Assembly: GCA_001724245.1 (NCBI GenBank)
Contig: MEDX01000015.1
Coordinates: 1 to 64,000, forward strand
Direction: 5' to 3'
Source of the DNA: Fonticula-like sp. SCN 57-25
Taxonomy: Eukaryota; Nucleariida; Rotosphaerida
Length of the DNA: 64,000 nt
Shown: positions 8,784-19,556 of the stretch, piece after piece
Layout: each line of letters begins with the position of its first letter
Position numbering within the stretch: position 1 is the first letter of the stretch
Program-made: the position numbers and the translations under genes
The notes under the pieces: model-generated
Told to the model about the DNA's origin: nothing
Seen by the model: only the letters and a program-made list of their open reading frames with translations
Database searches by the model: none

Positions 8784-10748
8784 ATGGAGGGCTCGCGACC
8801 ACCTCCCCTTGCTGAGCGGGAGGCGCGCGGGGGCATATTCTATGCCCTGATGCGCCGTGAGCTTAACGGGTTTGGCAGTCGCGGCTACCACAGCCCGTGC
8901 AGCAGCATTTCGATGACGGGCGAGATCCGCAAGCGCATGCACGAGGCGATTGTGCCAAACCAGGTGTTGGAAGACATTGCCGTGCCCAACTGCACCATCC
9001 GCACGTTTTCACCAGACGGCACGTTGCTGTTGTGCATCTCTCGCTCGCTCTCGGCGCTGTGCGTCTTTGACGTTGTCTCCACGACGCACGACGACGATGC
9101 GCCCGCGCCATTGTCCGGCGAGTTCCCCGTCTGGTCATCCTTTTTTTCTCCTCGCTACGAGGCGGTCCTGACGTCGTCCTCGGAGCACCTTTTGTCGAGC
9201 TTTTGCCTTTTTGTCCCCGGGACGCCGTTTGTTCTGCTTGCGTCGACTGCGCGTATCGAGACGCAGGAGCTTGCCGCGCAGTACACCATCATCGTCATCG
9301 AGCTTGCGACGGGCCGCGTGATGAGCCGACGCTCCTTTGACGACGATCTCTTGTCGCCCAATCATTCGAGCGTATTCCTCCTTGGGACGCTCCTGTCCAT
9401 CCAGTCCTTCCGGCACCAGAGCGTCCGCGTGCTGCAAGTGACACCCGCCGGCGGCCTCGTCGACGTTCGCAGCGTCGGCCGGACGCTCTACGACGATGAT
9501 GACCTGTTCATGATGCAGACGGCCGGGGCTGCCGTGCCACCACGCACTGACGCCGCTCACCCCGGCGCGCCGCAGCAGCAGCAGCCACAGCAGGCGTCGC
9601 AGCCAGGGTCGCCAATGAATGCGGTGGCGGCGTCCCCGCGCGCCCAATCGCCCATGGTCCTGCCCGGCGCTCCCTTCTTTGCCGGGCAGCAGCACTCGCA
9701 GGCGGGCCACGTGTTGCCGCCGCCCGAGCAATCCCCGACGCCGGCCGCGCAGTCCGCGTCGCACGCCGACGCTTCAGACGCCCTCGCCACATGGCCTGAG
9801 CCGTCGCGGTCGCCGTCGCCACCGCCGATGCCGTCGCCCTTCCTGCAGCGCATCCACACATTTCTGCACCGCCGCGCGGCACGGGACGGGTCACTTGACC
9901 ACTTTTTCCAGCTGTTTTCGCTGCTCGAGACGCTCATGATGGTCAAGGCACAGCTGCTGGACAGCCAGCACCTCCTGATCAAGCTTCGGTCGGTCAAGGG
10001 CGCGCAGATGCACGGCCACAAGCGGTACGTTGCGCCGCCGCCGCCGACAACGTCCTTTGGGCCACAGCCCTTTGCCGTCTTTGTCGTGTACAACTTTATC
10101 ACGACCGAAATTGTCAATGTGTACGACCAGGGGTCGCACGAGCTGTGCGCGCTGCTGTGCGACTATGGCGAGTACTTTCGCGGCGGCGTCTGGAATGGCC
10201 CCGCGTCCGTCTTTGGCCCCGGGTCGGGCAGCACGAGCGGCGGCGTCAGCGGCGGCGCCGGGGGCGCGCCCGGCCAGTCGCCCATGAAGGTCAACTACGT
10301 GTGGCGGGCGCTGAGCACGCTGCCTTATTCGGCGCAGACCATCAGCGTGTCGCCCTACGTGGACAGGGCGCTCTTTTCGTACGACGAGCGGTTCATGTCG
10401 CCGTCCGACAGGCCAAAGCAGTGCCCGGACCCGGCGCTCCGCTTCTACAGCAGGCGAACGGGCCGCGTGCGCTTTCGCATGATTGCTGGGCCGCCGCAGG
10501 CACCAGTCAGGATGAGGCACACGATGAAGTACGTGTTCCATCCATTTGCGCCGCTCGTCATCTCGACCATGGCCATGGGAGGGTGGCAGTCGGCCGCCAT
10601 CAAGATTCACTATAGAAGCACAAGGCCAAACCCGGCAATGGGGCCAAACGCCGCGTTCCTCTTCAACGCCGGTGCGCCGGCAAGCGCTGCCATGGCAAAC
10701 GCCGCTGCAGTGTCGTCGCCGCTGCCGCTCTCGCAGGTCGACAGCTAG
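8784..10748 (+). CDS. DET1: DET1 homologue (CRL4-DET1-DDB1 ubiquitin ligase component)
   Basis: Intronless, 654 aa. The match to animal and plant DET1 runs the whole length: CTIRTFSPDGTLLLCISRS, LLASTARIETQELAAQYTII, RVLQVTPAGGLVDVRSVGRTLYDDDDLF, VVYNFITTEIVNVYD, LSTLPYSAQTISVSPYVD, LFSYDERFMSPSDRPK and RFYSRRTGRVRF. DET1 is a beta-propeller-like partner of DDB1/COP10/DDA1 in a CUL4 E3 complex that controls chromatin and transcription factors. A Pro/Gln/Ser/Ala-rich insert of about 100 residues (coded by about 9530-9840) makes it longer than the roughly 550-aa animal protein. The N-terminal 40 residues before MTGEIRK are not conserved, so the true start may be at a later ATG. Confidence 0.92.
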   Translation: MEGSRPPPLAEREARGGIFYALMRRELNGFGSRGYHSPCSSISMTGEIRKRMHEAIVPNQVLEDIAVPNCTIRTFSPDGTLLLCISRSLSALCVFDVVSTTHDDDAPAPLSGEFPVWSSFFSPRYEAVLTSSSEHLLSSFCLFVPGTPFVLLASTARIETQELAAQYTIIVIELATGRVMSRRSFDDDLLSPNHSSVFLLGTLLSIQSFRHQSVRVLQVTPAGGLVDVRSVGRTLYDDDDLFMMQTAGAAVPPRTDAAHPGAPQQQQPQQASQPGSPMNAVAASPRAQSPMVLPGAPFFAGQQHSQAGHVLPPPEQSPTPAAQSASHADASDALATWPEPSRSPSPPPMPSPFLQRIHTFLHRRAARDGSLDHFFQLFSLLETLMMVKAQLLDSQHLLIKLRSVKGAQMHGHKRYVAPPPPTTSFGPQPFAVFVVYNFITTEIVNVYDQGSHELCALLCDYGEYFRGGVWNGPASVFGPGSGSTSGGVSGGAGGAPGQSPMKVNYVWRALSTLPYSAQTISVSPYVDRALFSYDERFMSPSDRPKQCPDPALRFYSRRTGRVRFRMIAGPPQAPVRMRHTMKYVFHPFAPLVISTMAMGGWQSAAIKIHYRSTRPNPAMGPNAAFLFNAGAPASAAMANAAAVSSPLPLSQVDS

Positions 10749-11022
10749 CAACGTTTCATCTGTCTGTGATATACTTTTGTGTACATATGTATTAATAGAA
10801 TTTCCAGTAATGCCCCAACACTTTTTCATATTGCCGAATGACCTTTACAAGTAGCAGCCATCGAAAGTGTCGCATGACAGTCCTTTCGAGTATGTTTTCC
10901 CAGGAGCATCGAAGTGAGCCTTGCACGTTCTCTATGATGATTGGTTGGTTGGCTGAAACCCTATTATTTGATTGGTCCGTTTGCGCGGAAGGTTCTCGTG
11001 ACCGCTGGACCCCTCCGTCGTC

Positions 11023-11988
11023 ATGAACTATCGGACGGCGATTGTGCTGGCCGTCCTGGCGGGGACCGCCATTTGCGCGCCCGTGTTGCTGAACTCTCGC
11101 TCTAATGCGCGCCTTGCTGAGCGCGTGGTGATGATTGGCATTGATGGCCTGACCTTTGATCCTGTTTGCCTCTCCCCGGGCACGATGCCCAACGTCGAGT
11201 CCCTTATCGCCTCTGGCTCGTTCACCCGGTTCGCCAAGGCCACGACCGACGCCGTTAGCGGCGCCGGCTGGTCGTCCTTCCTTTGTGGCATGCCGCCGCT
11301 CCTGACCGGCATCCAGGGCAACTTTTGGACTCCGCCGTGGCTCGGTGGCGAGCCGCCGATCACGCCCATCACTGGCAATGGCCCGATTCCGTGCTCCCTG
11401 GACGAGGCCAAGCGCCAGGCGCCCGAGCTCCGCGTCAACGCCTACTTTGACTGGGGCTTTTTGGAGTACCTCATTGATGACGCGGTCGTGGACAAGAGGT
11501 TCTACTGCGACGGCCACGAGAACGGCTACGACCCGTGCGACATGCTGATCGCCGACGAGGTGGTCGGCGATCTCTCGAGCGTGTCCGCGATGCCCGACCT
11601 CACCTTTGTGTACTTTGGTTCGCTTGACGAGATGGGCGGCCACCGCGCGTCGTGGTGCAGCGAGGAGTACATTTCGTACGCCGCCAAGGTTGACGGCTAT
11701 GTCGGCCGGATCGTCGCCACTCTCGAGGACACTGGCGTGCGCAACACGACCGCCATCATCCTTTCGGCCGACCACGGCGGCTCCTTTGGCACGAGGCACC
11801 ACGGCATGGCGCGCGACGACAACATCAACATCCCCTTTGTTGTCAGCGGGCCGTCGATCAAGGTCAACCATGTCATCAGCGAGACGCCCATCGAGGTCAC
11901 CGACGTGGCCGCCACGGCGCTCGCCATCCTCGGACTCGAGTCCAACAAGTGGTGGCGCGGCATCTTCCCCGAGGAAATCCTCGCCTAG
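11023..11988 (+). CDS. Type I phosphodiesterase / nucleotide pyrophosphatase-family secreted enzyme
   Basis: Intronless, 321 aa with an N-terminal signal peptide (residues 1-19). It has the alkaline-phosphatase-superfamily core: VVMIGIDGLTFDP (first metal Asp), TDAVSGAGWSSFLCGMPP (Ser/Thr nucleophile region), then LSADHGGSF...RHHGMARD near the end (metal-binding Asp-His and His). Such enzymes cleave phosphodiester or phosphonate bonds outside the cell or in lysosomes. The usual nucleophile Thr seems replaced in context by Ser/Ala-Gly-Trp-Ser, so the exact activity is unclear. Confidence 0.83.
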   Translation: MNYRTAIVLAVLAGTAICAPVLLNSRSNARLAERVVMIGIDGLTFDPVCLSPGTMPNVESLIASGSFTRFAKATTDAVSGAGWSSFLCGMPPLLTGIQGNFWTPPWLGGEPPITPITGNGPIPCSLDEAKRQAPELRVNAYFDWGFLEYLIDDAVVDKRFYCDGHENGYDPCDMLIADEVVGDLSSVSAMPDLTFVYFGSLDEMGGHRASWCSEEYISYAAKVDGYVGRIVATLEDTGVRNTTAIILSADHGGSFGTRHHGMARDDNINIPFVVSGPSIKVNHVISETPIEVTDVAATALAILGLESNKWWRGIFPEEILA

Positions 11989-12243
11989 GCTTAACTCTTT
12001 GTCTCTTTAATTAGTGTACTCGGCCTTGCGCCATATAAAGTTGTTTGAAATTGCACTTGAGCGCGTCAGTTAGGGGAAATACCCAAAAAAAAACGATGCA
12101 AAATTGTGCCAATGCTTTTGTATTAAATTGTCAGTATGGAATTTAGCCAAAGTAAAAGAAAAGTAGTAAGGGGGTAACACAACATTATAAAGACTGTGTT
12201 GGTGAGTGCGCAACGAAAAACACACAAAAGATAGGTAGGGGGA

Positions 12244-12927
12244 TTAGGCCGACGCGGGCTGCGCAAAGTTTGGCGAGCCAAACACGTTGGGGTCAATCTT
12301 GGCGGGCTGGAGCATCTGCTGCGCCTGCATCTGCATCTTCTGCTCATCTTCGTACGACGCGAGCATGTTGTCGCGCTCAATCTCGATGCCGAGGGGCAGC
12401 ATGACGAGAATCGCGGTCGTGGCAAGGATCCACGCGAGGCGGCCAACAAGCTTGGTAACACCCGTGCCCTTGGCGACAACCTGGTCCACCTTGCGGCTCA
12501 GCGTACGCCGGCGTCCAACGGGTACAATATCGCGGAGAGCAATAATCCGATCAAGGATCGACTCGTTGGCAACGGCCTCCTCCTCGGCCTCCTCATCGAT
12601 AATCTGCGCCTCGCCCTCCTCCTCCTCCTCCTCCTCGGCGTCCTCAATCTCCTGAATCATAGAGTCAAGGTCAACCTCAAAAGTCACGCGCGTCGTCTTT
12701 GTCTCCTCAATCGTGATCTCGGCCGTGGTGACGACCTCGACGTCGCCATCCTCTTCCTCGCCCTCCTCCTCATCAACGTCCTCATAGTCGCCCTCATCGT
12801 TAACCTCTACCTCCTCGCCATCGTCATTGATAACGGTCACCTTGCCTACCGAGGTATCGGCCTCGCTCTGCTCCTCGACGACCTCGTTCGGCCGCTCCTC
12901 CACCACCTGCTGCTGATCGGCTTCCAT
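12244..12927 (-). CDS. TOMM22: TOM22, mitochondrial import receptor subunit
   Basis: Intronless, 227 aa. A very acidic N-terminal cytosolic part (about 130 residues, mostly Glu/Asp/Val) precedes the conserved ESILDRIIALRDIVP segment, a basic stretch, and one TM segment (LAWILATTAILVMLPLGIEI), then a Gln/Met-rich intermembrane tail (EDEQKMQMQAQQMLQ). This is the TOM22 layout: acidic presequence receptor, tail-anchored helix, short IMS domain. The acidic part is longer than in animals or yeast. The frame is open further upstream, through the tRNA region, but the ATG at 12927 is the sensible start. Confidence 0.9.
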   Translation of the reverse strand: MEADQQQVVEERPNEVVEEQSEADTSVGKVTVINDDGEEVEVNDEGDYEDVDEEEGEEEDGDVEVVTTAEITIEETKTTRVTFEVDLDSMIQEIEDAEEEEEEEGEAQIIDEEAEEEAVANESILDRIIALRDIVPVGRRRTLSRKVDQVVAKGTGVTKLVGRLAWILATTAILVMLPLGIEIERDNMLASYEDEQKMQMQAQQMLQPAKIDPNVFGSPNFAQPASA

Positions 12928-13002
12928 GACCCGCACCCTTTTCCTCGTGGCAACGGTGACCAAGGATTCAAGTCCTTTTTTTTCTTGTCTGACCCGAGAT
13001 TC

Positions 13003-13074
13003 GCCCGTATAGCTCAGCGGTAGAGCGTCAGTCTTGTAAACTGAAGGTCTGTGGTTCAATCCCGCATGTGGGCA
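13003..13074 (+). tRNA. tRNA-Thr (anticodon TGT)
   Basis: All arms fold. The acceptor stem GCCCGTA pairs with TGTGGGC (two G-U pairs). The D arm is GCTC/GAGC. The anticodon stem TCAGT/ACTGA holds loop CTTGTAA with anticodon TGT. The variable loop is AGGTC and the T arm is TGTGG/CCGCA with loop TTCAATC. The discriminator base is A at 13074. A run of T residues from 13077 serves as a Pol III terminator. There is no intron. The gene lies 75 bp from the TOM22 start on the opposite strand. Confidence 0.95.
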
Positions 13075-13076
13075 AA

Positions 13077-13083
13077 TTTTTTT
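13077..13083 (+). terminator. Pol III T-run terminator of tRNA-Thr
   Basis: A run of seven T residues lies directly after the tRNA 3' end, the normal RNA polymerase III stop signal. Confidence 0.75.
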
Positions 13084-13297
13084 GATTTTCTGGTCATTTT
13101 GGGCACCTGAATCCGCCCCTGAACATTCAAAAAAAGCGCGGGACCGACGTGGGGTGTCAAACCGGAAGCCAGCGGATCGCGCCGCTCGCTCGTACTTTTT
13201 TGCCTCTACTTGTTGCTGTACCAGTGCCCGCCTTGCGCCTTTTCCGTCTTCTTGCGAGTGCCGCAGTTGGTTCTGCAACGACCGGCTGGTCGCTTTC

Positions 13298-16200
13298 ATG
13301 TCGCCAAGGCGAAAGGCCCCGGGTCGAGTGGCGGCAGCGCCACCGCCTCGGCCGGACCTGTCAAGGACGCTTGTCTGCGTCAGTGGGCTCTCGCGCTCCG
13401 AAAAGGACCGCATTTACGCCTCCGTAGAGAAGCTTGGAGGCCGCTGGGACTCTATGCTGACCGAGCAGACGACGCTGCTGATCAGCAATGGAACGCCATC
13501 GAGCAAATCGTCCGCCGCAGTGCGGCTGGGCATCCCGGTAGTGTTCCCGGCGTGGATGACCGCGCTTGAAGCGGCTGTTGCCGCATCGGCCCATTGCGAC
13601 TTGCAGACTCTGGTGGAGTCGCACCGTGTCCCTGCCCTCTTTGGCTGTGTTGTGGCGGTCGTCGCGCCGAGCCAGGTCGACGAGGATGCGGCGCTTGAGC
13701 GGACGATATCGGAGAATGGCGGCCGCGTGTCGCGCTCCGTGGACGCGCAGACGACGCATGTTGTCGTAGCTGTGCGCGACCGCGCGGCGCGCTCCACCGC
13801 TGCGGTGCAGGCGGCGCAGCGGCGACAGATCCCCGTAGTCACGGACGCCTGGGTGCACCAGTGCATCGCCCAGCGCGGCCGTGTAGACGAATCCCCTTTT
13901 ACCTTTGGCGATACGCCTTGGCTCGGCACGGCGGCGCCGCTCACGGCCGAAGAGACGACGGACGGGTCAGAGCTGCAGGAGGCGCCCGCCGCGGTGGCAT
14001 CGCGGTGGCAGCGTGCCGCTCCCAGCCCGCTACAGGAGCGCCTCGCGCGGCTCCAAAAGGTGTCGGCGACCGCGCTGCAGGGCGTGGCCGTGGTGCTCGG
14101 CGACGGACTTCCGACCGACACGCTTCGAATGCTCAAGCAATTGCTAAACACGGGCGGGGCCACGCGGCTTAATAGCCTCGAGCCGCGCGCCACGCACTAC
14201 GCTGTGCTCTCAGAAGCGAGCGTGTCGCCTATAGAGCGCGAGGCGCTCGCCGCCTTCCCAGCCATCCGTGTGGTGCCGTTTGAGTGGCTCGCCGACTCGC
14301 TCGAGGCGGGTCGGCCGGTGGACATTACTGCGCCCGCGCCGCCCGAACCCGCTCAGCTGACGGCGGCCAAGCAGCCGCTTCGTCGCAAAGGCTCTGTTCT
14401 CGCGCTGGCGGCTGATTCGTTCGCGGACGCGCCGTCGCAGATGCTGCTCTTTTCTAATTCGAATGCCGCATCGGCCGCGGTCCCGACCTCACAGCTGCCC
14501 ACGCTGACGACGTCGCAACGGCCGCCGCCTCTGCAGCGGCGGCGCACCGCGGGCATCGAAGTTGAGGTCAACTTTGCCGACTTTTTCAACCCTGCGCGCG
14601 CAAAGCGAAAGCCGTCCGCCGCCTCAATTCCGGCGGACGACGCCGTCGAGGACACTATTGACGCATTTGGGGCGTCCGTTTCTGCGTCGGGGTCAATGTC
14701 GGCGGCGGCGTCTCTGCTTGCCGACGGCCCCAGCAGCAACCTCTTTGAAAACCATACGTTTGATTTTATAGACTTTTCGCCCGAGAATTTGGCTGACGCG
14801 ACGCTGCTGGCGCGCCAATTTGGCGCCAAAGTTGGGAGCGGCGGCCTCAAAGTCGTCCCCTTTTCCAGCGGCGCCTCTGCGCGCGGCGACGTGACCGATT
14901 TATGGTTTGAGGCGTGCGTGCATGAAAAGCGTCTTATCGAGCCGTCAGAGCAGCCACTCCTTTTTCGCCCGCCGCCGTGCGCGCTGCCAATAAGCGCCTT
15001 TCGGAACCTCCGCTTCAGCGTCACTGGGTTTGGCGGCACCGAGCGCCATGTGTGGTCGCGCGTCGTCGCGGGGCTCGGCGCCGTTTTCACCGAAGGCATG
15101 GACCGCACGACGACGCACCTCGTCGCGCGCAAGGAGACGGCCGACCAGCCGCCGTCAAAGAAGCTGCTCAAGGCCGAATCCTTTGGCGTCACTGTCGTCG
15201 AGCCCGATTGGCTCCTCAACTGCGTAGCGGCGGGGGCGCTCGTGCCCGTCAGCGACGAGGTAAACCCGCTGCCCGCGGCACCTCAAAGGGCGTTGCCAAC
15301 ACCGACACCGACATTGCCGACACCAAATGTGGCACTGCCAACACCGACGCCGACTCCGACGCCGCCGCCACAAGTAGCGTCGTTGGCGCCAACCGAAACA
15401 CAGACGACCTCGACGCAGGTGCCCGCGACGCAGGCGGGCTCGGCGTTGCCGCTTGTCGGCGTCGCGCTGGCGGTGAGCGACCGGCTGTCGCACCGCCGCA
15501 GCGACCTGCACCTCGTGGCGACGGCGCTGGGCGCGACGTGCCACCACCGCATCTCGCCGAATTGCACGCACTTTGTGCATGAGGGCCGCATCAAGGAGAC
15601 GTTTAGCGGCCTCCAGCTGGCGCAGCGTGCCAAGGCGCGTGTCGTGCACCCATCGTGGCTCTTTGCCGCGCAGCGCCTGGGAGTGCGGCCCGCCGAAGAG
15701 GCGTACCCTTTCCACCTGAACCCGCAGCGCGCCTTGCCAGAGGACAACTTTGAGCTCGACCTATCATCGTCGCAAAGCGCGTCGCAGGTCCTCTTTCCGC
15801 CCGCTGCCGCTGCCGCTGCATCTGCTTCTGCGTCTACATCAGTTTCTGCTTTGGCTTCTGCGCCAGCAGCGAAAGCGCCGTCATCGGGCGGTGCGTTCAG
15901 GTCGGTCATGTCTGATACTTCCCGCGATGCGCCGTCGCGCGAGATGCTTTCCAAGCTGCTTCCGCCGTCGCCGCCGCCGCCCGTGCTCGAGCCCGAGCCG
16001 GCGCTTGACGACGAGGAGCTGCTGCTGGACCGCAAGCTGAACGCCGCGCTCAAGCGCCGCCGCGTCACGACCTCTGCTGCAATGACGGCGGCGGCCGCAG
16101 CCATGTCGGCGCCGTCGGCCGCGGCCGCGTCGTCGGCGGACGAGGACACGCAGGACGCTGACGAGGTCGGGTACGCTGACACGGACGGTAAGCGCCGCCG

Positions 16201-17184
16201 CGCGCGCCTCCTTCGGCGCCTCACGAGCGGGAGCAAGGACTCGAATTCTGCATCTGCTGCCGCCCCGACCGGCCGCGCCGCCAGCCAGGGCGCCTCGGCG
16301 AGCCAAGGGTCACAGGCGGCGACGGGCGCGGGACCCGACCCGCAAGAGGCGCACTTTATGCTCACGTCCATGTCGGTGAGCACCAAGGACGCCATGAAGA
16401 CTGGTACGCGGCATCGTTTTTTCTGTTTGCCTTGCTTACACCCGCTGCAGCGATCCAAGAGCTCAAGGGACGCGTGAACAATGAGGCGACCTTTTCGGGC
16501 GCGTGCACGCATCTGATTGTCGGTCAGCCGACGCGGAGCGAAAAGTTTCTTGCGAGCATGGCGGCAGGCAAGTGGATTCTCAAGACAGAGTACATTTTGG
16601 AGAGCCGCGCGGCGGGCAGTTTCCTCGAAGAGACGCCCTTTGAGTGGGCCGAAGGCGCGCGCACCGGCGCGTCGTTCAAGGACGACACGGAGCGCGACCT
16701 GGCGCTCGCCGCGCGCCGGTGGCGCATCGCCATCGCCGACCCGCACGCGACGGCCATCGCCGGCGGCGCGTTCACTGGCTGGCGCGTCGTGCTCGTGTGC
16801 GAGCAGCAGAAAAAGGACGGCTTTATGCGCCTGCTCGAGGCGGGCGGCGCGCAGGTGCTGCTCGCGAGCACGCCGGCCAACCTCGCGTCTCTTCGCATCG
16901 CGCCGCTAAAGGAGGGCGCAATCACGCACGCGTTCGTCGGCGTCACGCTTACGGCCGACGTGCACGCGGTTCTCAGGCGAATCGTCCCGAGAAAGGTGCC
17001 CCTTTTGAGCCACGAGTACATTGCCGACTACCTCATCAGGGACCCGACGCCGCAGCCCAATGCGTCGTACATCATTCGCGAGGACGATGGGAGCGAGCAG
17101 GCGACCATGGTCGATGACGAAGCAACGCTCAAGAGGAGGAGCTCGAGGAGAGCGCAGTCGGGCTCAAAGAAATCACGGAATTGA
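13298..17184 (+). CDS. TOPBP1: TOPBP1/Dpb11-like multi-BRCT checkpoint protein
   Basis: Two exons (13298-16403, 16451-17184; 47-nt intron starting GTACGC) encode 1279 aa. I count eight BRCT-like units, at about residues 22-100, 115-200, 255-340, 485-560, 565-650, 715-805, 1017-1105 and 1150-1250. The seventh and eighth are closest to animal TOPBP1 BRCT7-8, with CTHLIVGQPTRSEKFLASM followed by AAGKWILKTEYILESRAAG. BRCT5- and BRCT6-like units are recognisable too. Linkers are Ala/Ser/Pro/Thr-rich. TOPBP1 binds phosphoproteins (RAD9, Treslin) and activates ATR in replication and damage checkpoints. A clear ATR-activating Trp motif was not identified. The start is the first ATG before the first BRCT, in a longer open frame. 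Confidence 0.92.
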
Positions 17185-17244
17185 TTGTGTGCATTATCTT
17201 TTTGGTACATTAATAAACGCATTTTTGACGCAAATTTGACATAT
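17184..17244 (+). repeat. Left copy of flanking direct repeat (TOPBP1 3' UTR)
   Basis: About 60 bp beginning ATTGTGTG and sharing the core TACATTAATAAACGCA with a second copy at 18404. The two copies flank the LRR gene. The core contains AATAAA, so it may be a shared poly(A) signal region or a duplication scar. Confidence 0.5.
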
Positions 17245-17357
17245 TTCCAAGACAATTTATGGCGGGATTAGAATGCATCAGATTATCCCACGTGGATGGC
17301 CAAATGCAGCTGCAACAATGCTGACAGGATGCTGACAGAATCAACAATCAGTCAACA

Positions 17358-18362
17358 ATGTCCGCCTCGGCGGCGGTACTGGTCAACAAGGGCGTCAATG
17401 ACGGCTTTTTGCGTGCTTGGGTAGAGTTTGACAGGACAAAGACGCTGCTGCCGACCTGCGAGACTATCAATTTCTCTGACAATTACATCACTGCCGACGG
17501 TTTGGAGGCCTTGGTTGACGCGCTGGTAAAATTGGGCGGTGCAAAGAACCTGCGCGAGCTCAACGTCTCCGGGAACCGAATTGGCGCCAATGAACGTCTT
17601 TTCAGCCCTTCTGGGGCATTTCGCAAGCTGCTGGACGAGAAACTGTTTCCATTGCTAAAGTCAATCGTCATTTTCCTCAATCCCTGCACGATGTACGGCG
17701 CGAAACGCTTCCTCAAGAACGCGCAGTGGTTCTGGGAGTCTTCAAAAGTGGTCTTTCTCGAGGCCGAATCTGTTGTGGAGCGCACGTGGATGGACCTCAT
17801 TGGGATTCCCATGGACGACGACAGTCTGGTGGCCAGCATGGCGCTCGCGCAGCGTGTTGTCGACAACCACCTTTCGCACTATATGCACCAGACGAGATTG
17901 CAACTGGACGAGGTATTAGGCCTAAACGAGTCTATCAGGCCGATTATACCAAGGTGTGAGGTGTGGTCTGCGCGACTATCGCTATCGCAAAAGTATATCC
18001 ATGACGCCTTGAGACAATGCACATCAAATGGCAATGGAGTCAGTGTTCCCACAAGACTGATTATGGAAGTTGGCTGCTGTCTATTTATGCATCAATGGAC
18101 AAGACGTGACTCGCGATACTGGCTATCAAAGCTAAAGTCAAACGAGGTCGCGAGTAGACTCGTAGAGTATGTGGGCTATGACTATGACATTGATGATGCA
18201 GACTCGTTAGAGATGGACGCATTCGCTCGGCAACCGAGCGATACTCCAGTGAACCTTGGCGGTCATGAAAGCACTCTTTCTGCTCTTTCCGAGCCGGCTG
18301 CCCTCCGATTCGCCATCAAGGTGCTCCAAAAGGAACTCGACCGTATCAGCGAGGGACATTAA
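17358..18362 (+). CDS. Leucine-rich-repeat-like protein, unknown
   Basis: Intronless, 334 aa. Residues about 35-110 have RNase-inhibitor-type LRR spacing (INFSDNYITADGLEALVDAL, LRELNVSGNRIG); the remaining two thirds are helical and unrecognised. Codon use is less GC-rich than the neighbours, most clearly toward the 3' end, with many A/T-ending codons. Direct repeats of about 60 bp flank the gene, which suggests a late arrival or duplication. Function unknown. Confidence 0.75.
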   Translation: MSASAAVLVNKGVNDGFLRAWVEFDRTKTLLPTCETINFSDNYITADGLEALVDALVKLGGAKNLRELNVSGNRIGANERLFSPSGAFRKLLDEKLFPLLKSIVIFLNPCTMYGAKRFLKNAQWFWESSKVVFLEAESVVERTWMDLIGIPMDDDSLVASMALAQRVVDNHLSHYMHQTRLQLDEVLGLNESIRPIIPRCEVWSARLSLSQKYIHDALRQCTSNGNGVSVPTRLIMEVGCCLFMHQWTRRDSRYWLSKLKSNEVASRLVEYVGYDYDIDDADSLEMDAFARQPSDTPVNLGGHESTLSALSEPAALRFAIKVLQKELDRISEGH

Positions 18363-18403
18363 AGGCACCACTAATGCCGTTCCTTTACTTTAAAAACTTT
18401 TTT

Positions 18404-18465
18404 ATTGTGTGTTTTTTCTATTGATACATTAATAAACGCACTCTTAGCGCAAAATTGACACTTTT
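18404..18465 (+). repeat. Right copy of flanking direct repeat
   Basis: This is the second copy of the element at 17184, with the identical core TACATTAATAAACGCA and similar flanks. It lies just after the LRR gene. Confidence 0.5.
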
Positions 18466-18678
18466 ATGTTGCATTGTGCGACAAATTTACATGGCAAAAG
18501 TGTCAGCGACCATCAACCAACAATGACGTCATCATGCAAACAATTTGCACCACCGAGTTTGCCCTTGTCGTGCGGGCATCGACGCAGTTGCGACCGTCAT
18601 CTGATTCGCCGCGGCCATTTCCCTCGGATCTCGTCCATCTTCATTCCCTTCACGCGCCTGTGTGTGTTTATTTGAGTG

Positions 18679-19330
18679 ATGGAGAATCGCATCAACAAGG
18701 AGCTGCTCGCCATGGCGCGAGAACCGACGGAAGGGGTGAGCGTTGAGCCTATCGGCAGCGACAAGTGTACGCGCGCCCCTGACCTGCTGCTCTTTGCGCT
18801 TCATTGTGTTTTCTTGTGTATCTATGTATTGACGCTACTTTTCGTTAGCGAAACTTGTCGGTCGCATTGATGGCCCCACTGGGACGCCGTACGAAGGCGG
18901 TGTTTTCCTTGTGGATTTCGACATCCCTCGCGAGTACCCTATCCTTCCGCTCAAGGCCAAGTTCCGCACGCGCGTGTATCATCCCAACATCAGCAGCCAG
19001 ACGGGCGCGATCTGCCTCGACATTTTGAAGGACGAGTGGTCGCCCGTGCTGTCGATGAAGACGGTGCTTCTTTCGCTGCAGGCGCTGCTCTCGGCCCCCG
19101 AGGTGTCGAGCCCGCTCGATGCCGTCGTCGCCTCGCACTACACCAAGGATCTCGCCTCGTTCAAGGAGACCGCCCGCGAGTGGACCAGGATGTACGCAAA
19201 GGACGAGAACGCGAGCAAGATCGCGGAGCTTTGCGAGCTCGGCTTTGATATGGCCGCCGTCAAAAAGGCGCTCGCGGACGCCAACGGAGACAAGAACGCG
19301 GCCGTAGAGATCCTCCTCGGCGACGCCTAG
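18679..19330 (+). CDS. UBE2K: UBE2K-like ubiquitin-conjugating enzyme with C-terminal UBA
   Basis: Two exons (18679-18766, 18849-19330; 82-nt intron starting GTACGC) give 189 aa. The UBC fold shows GPTGTPYEGGVF, then VYHPNISSQTGAICLDILK with the active-site Cys at about residue 85, and WSPVLSMKTVLLSLQALLS. A UBA domain closes the protein (about 150-189: IAELCELGFDMAAVKKAL...AAVEILLG). E2-25K (UBE2K) has exactly this E2-UBA build and forms K48-linked chains. Confidence 0.94.
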
Positions 19331-19556
19331 CGCGCCCCAACACGTTGCCTAAACGCGCTTTGCCGTATTTTTTTGTTCCTTTTTCGCTTTAGTCTGCCCG
19401 CCCTTTCATGACCATGTATTATTTTGATTTTCATATGCCATCAAATTCTTATTCAAATACTTTACAACCTATATTACAAAAAGCGTCATTTTGAGCCTCT
19501 GAGCGTAGTAAGCGCCAATTCAAGCGCCATTAAAAAAGTGCCATTCTAGAGGGTAT

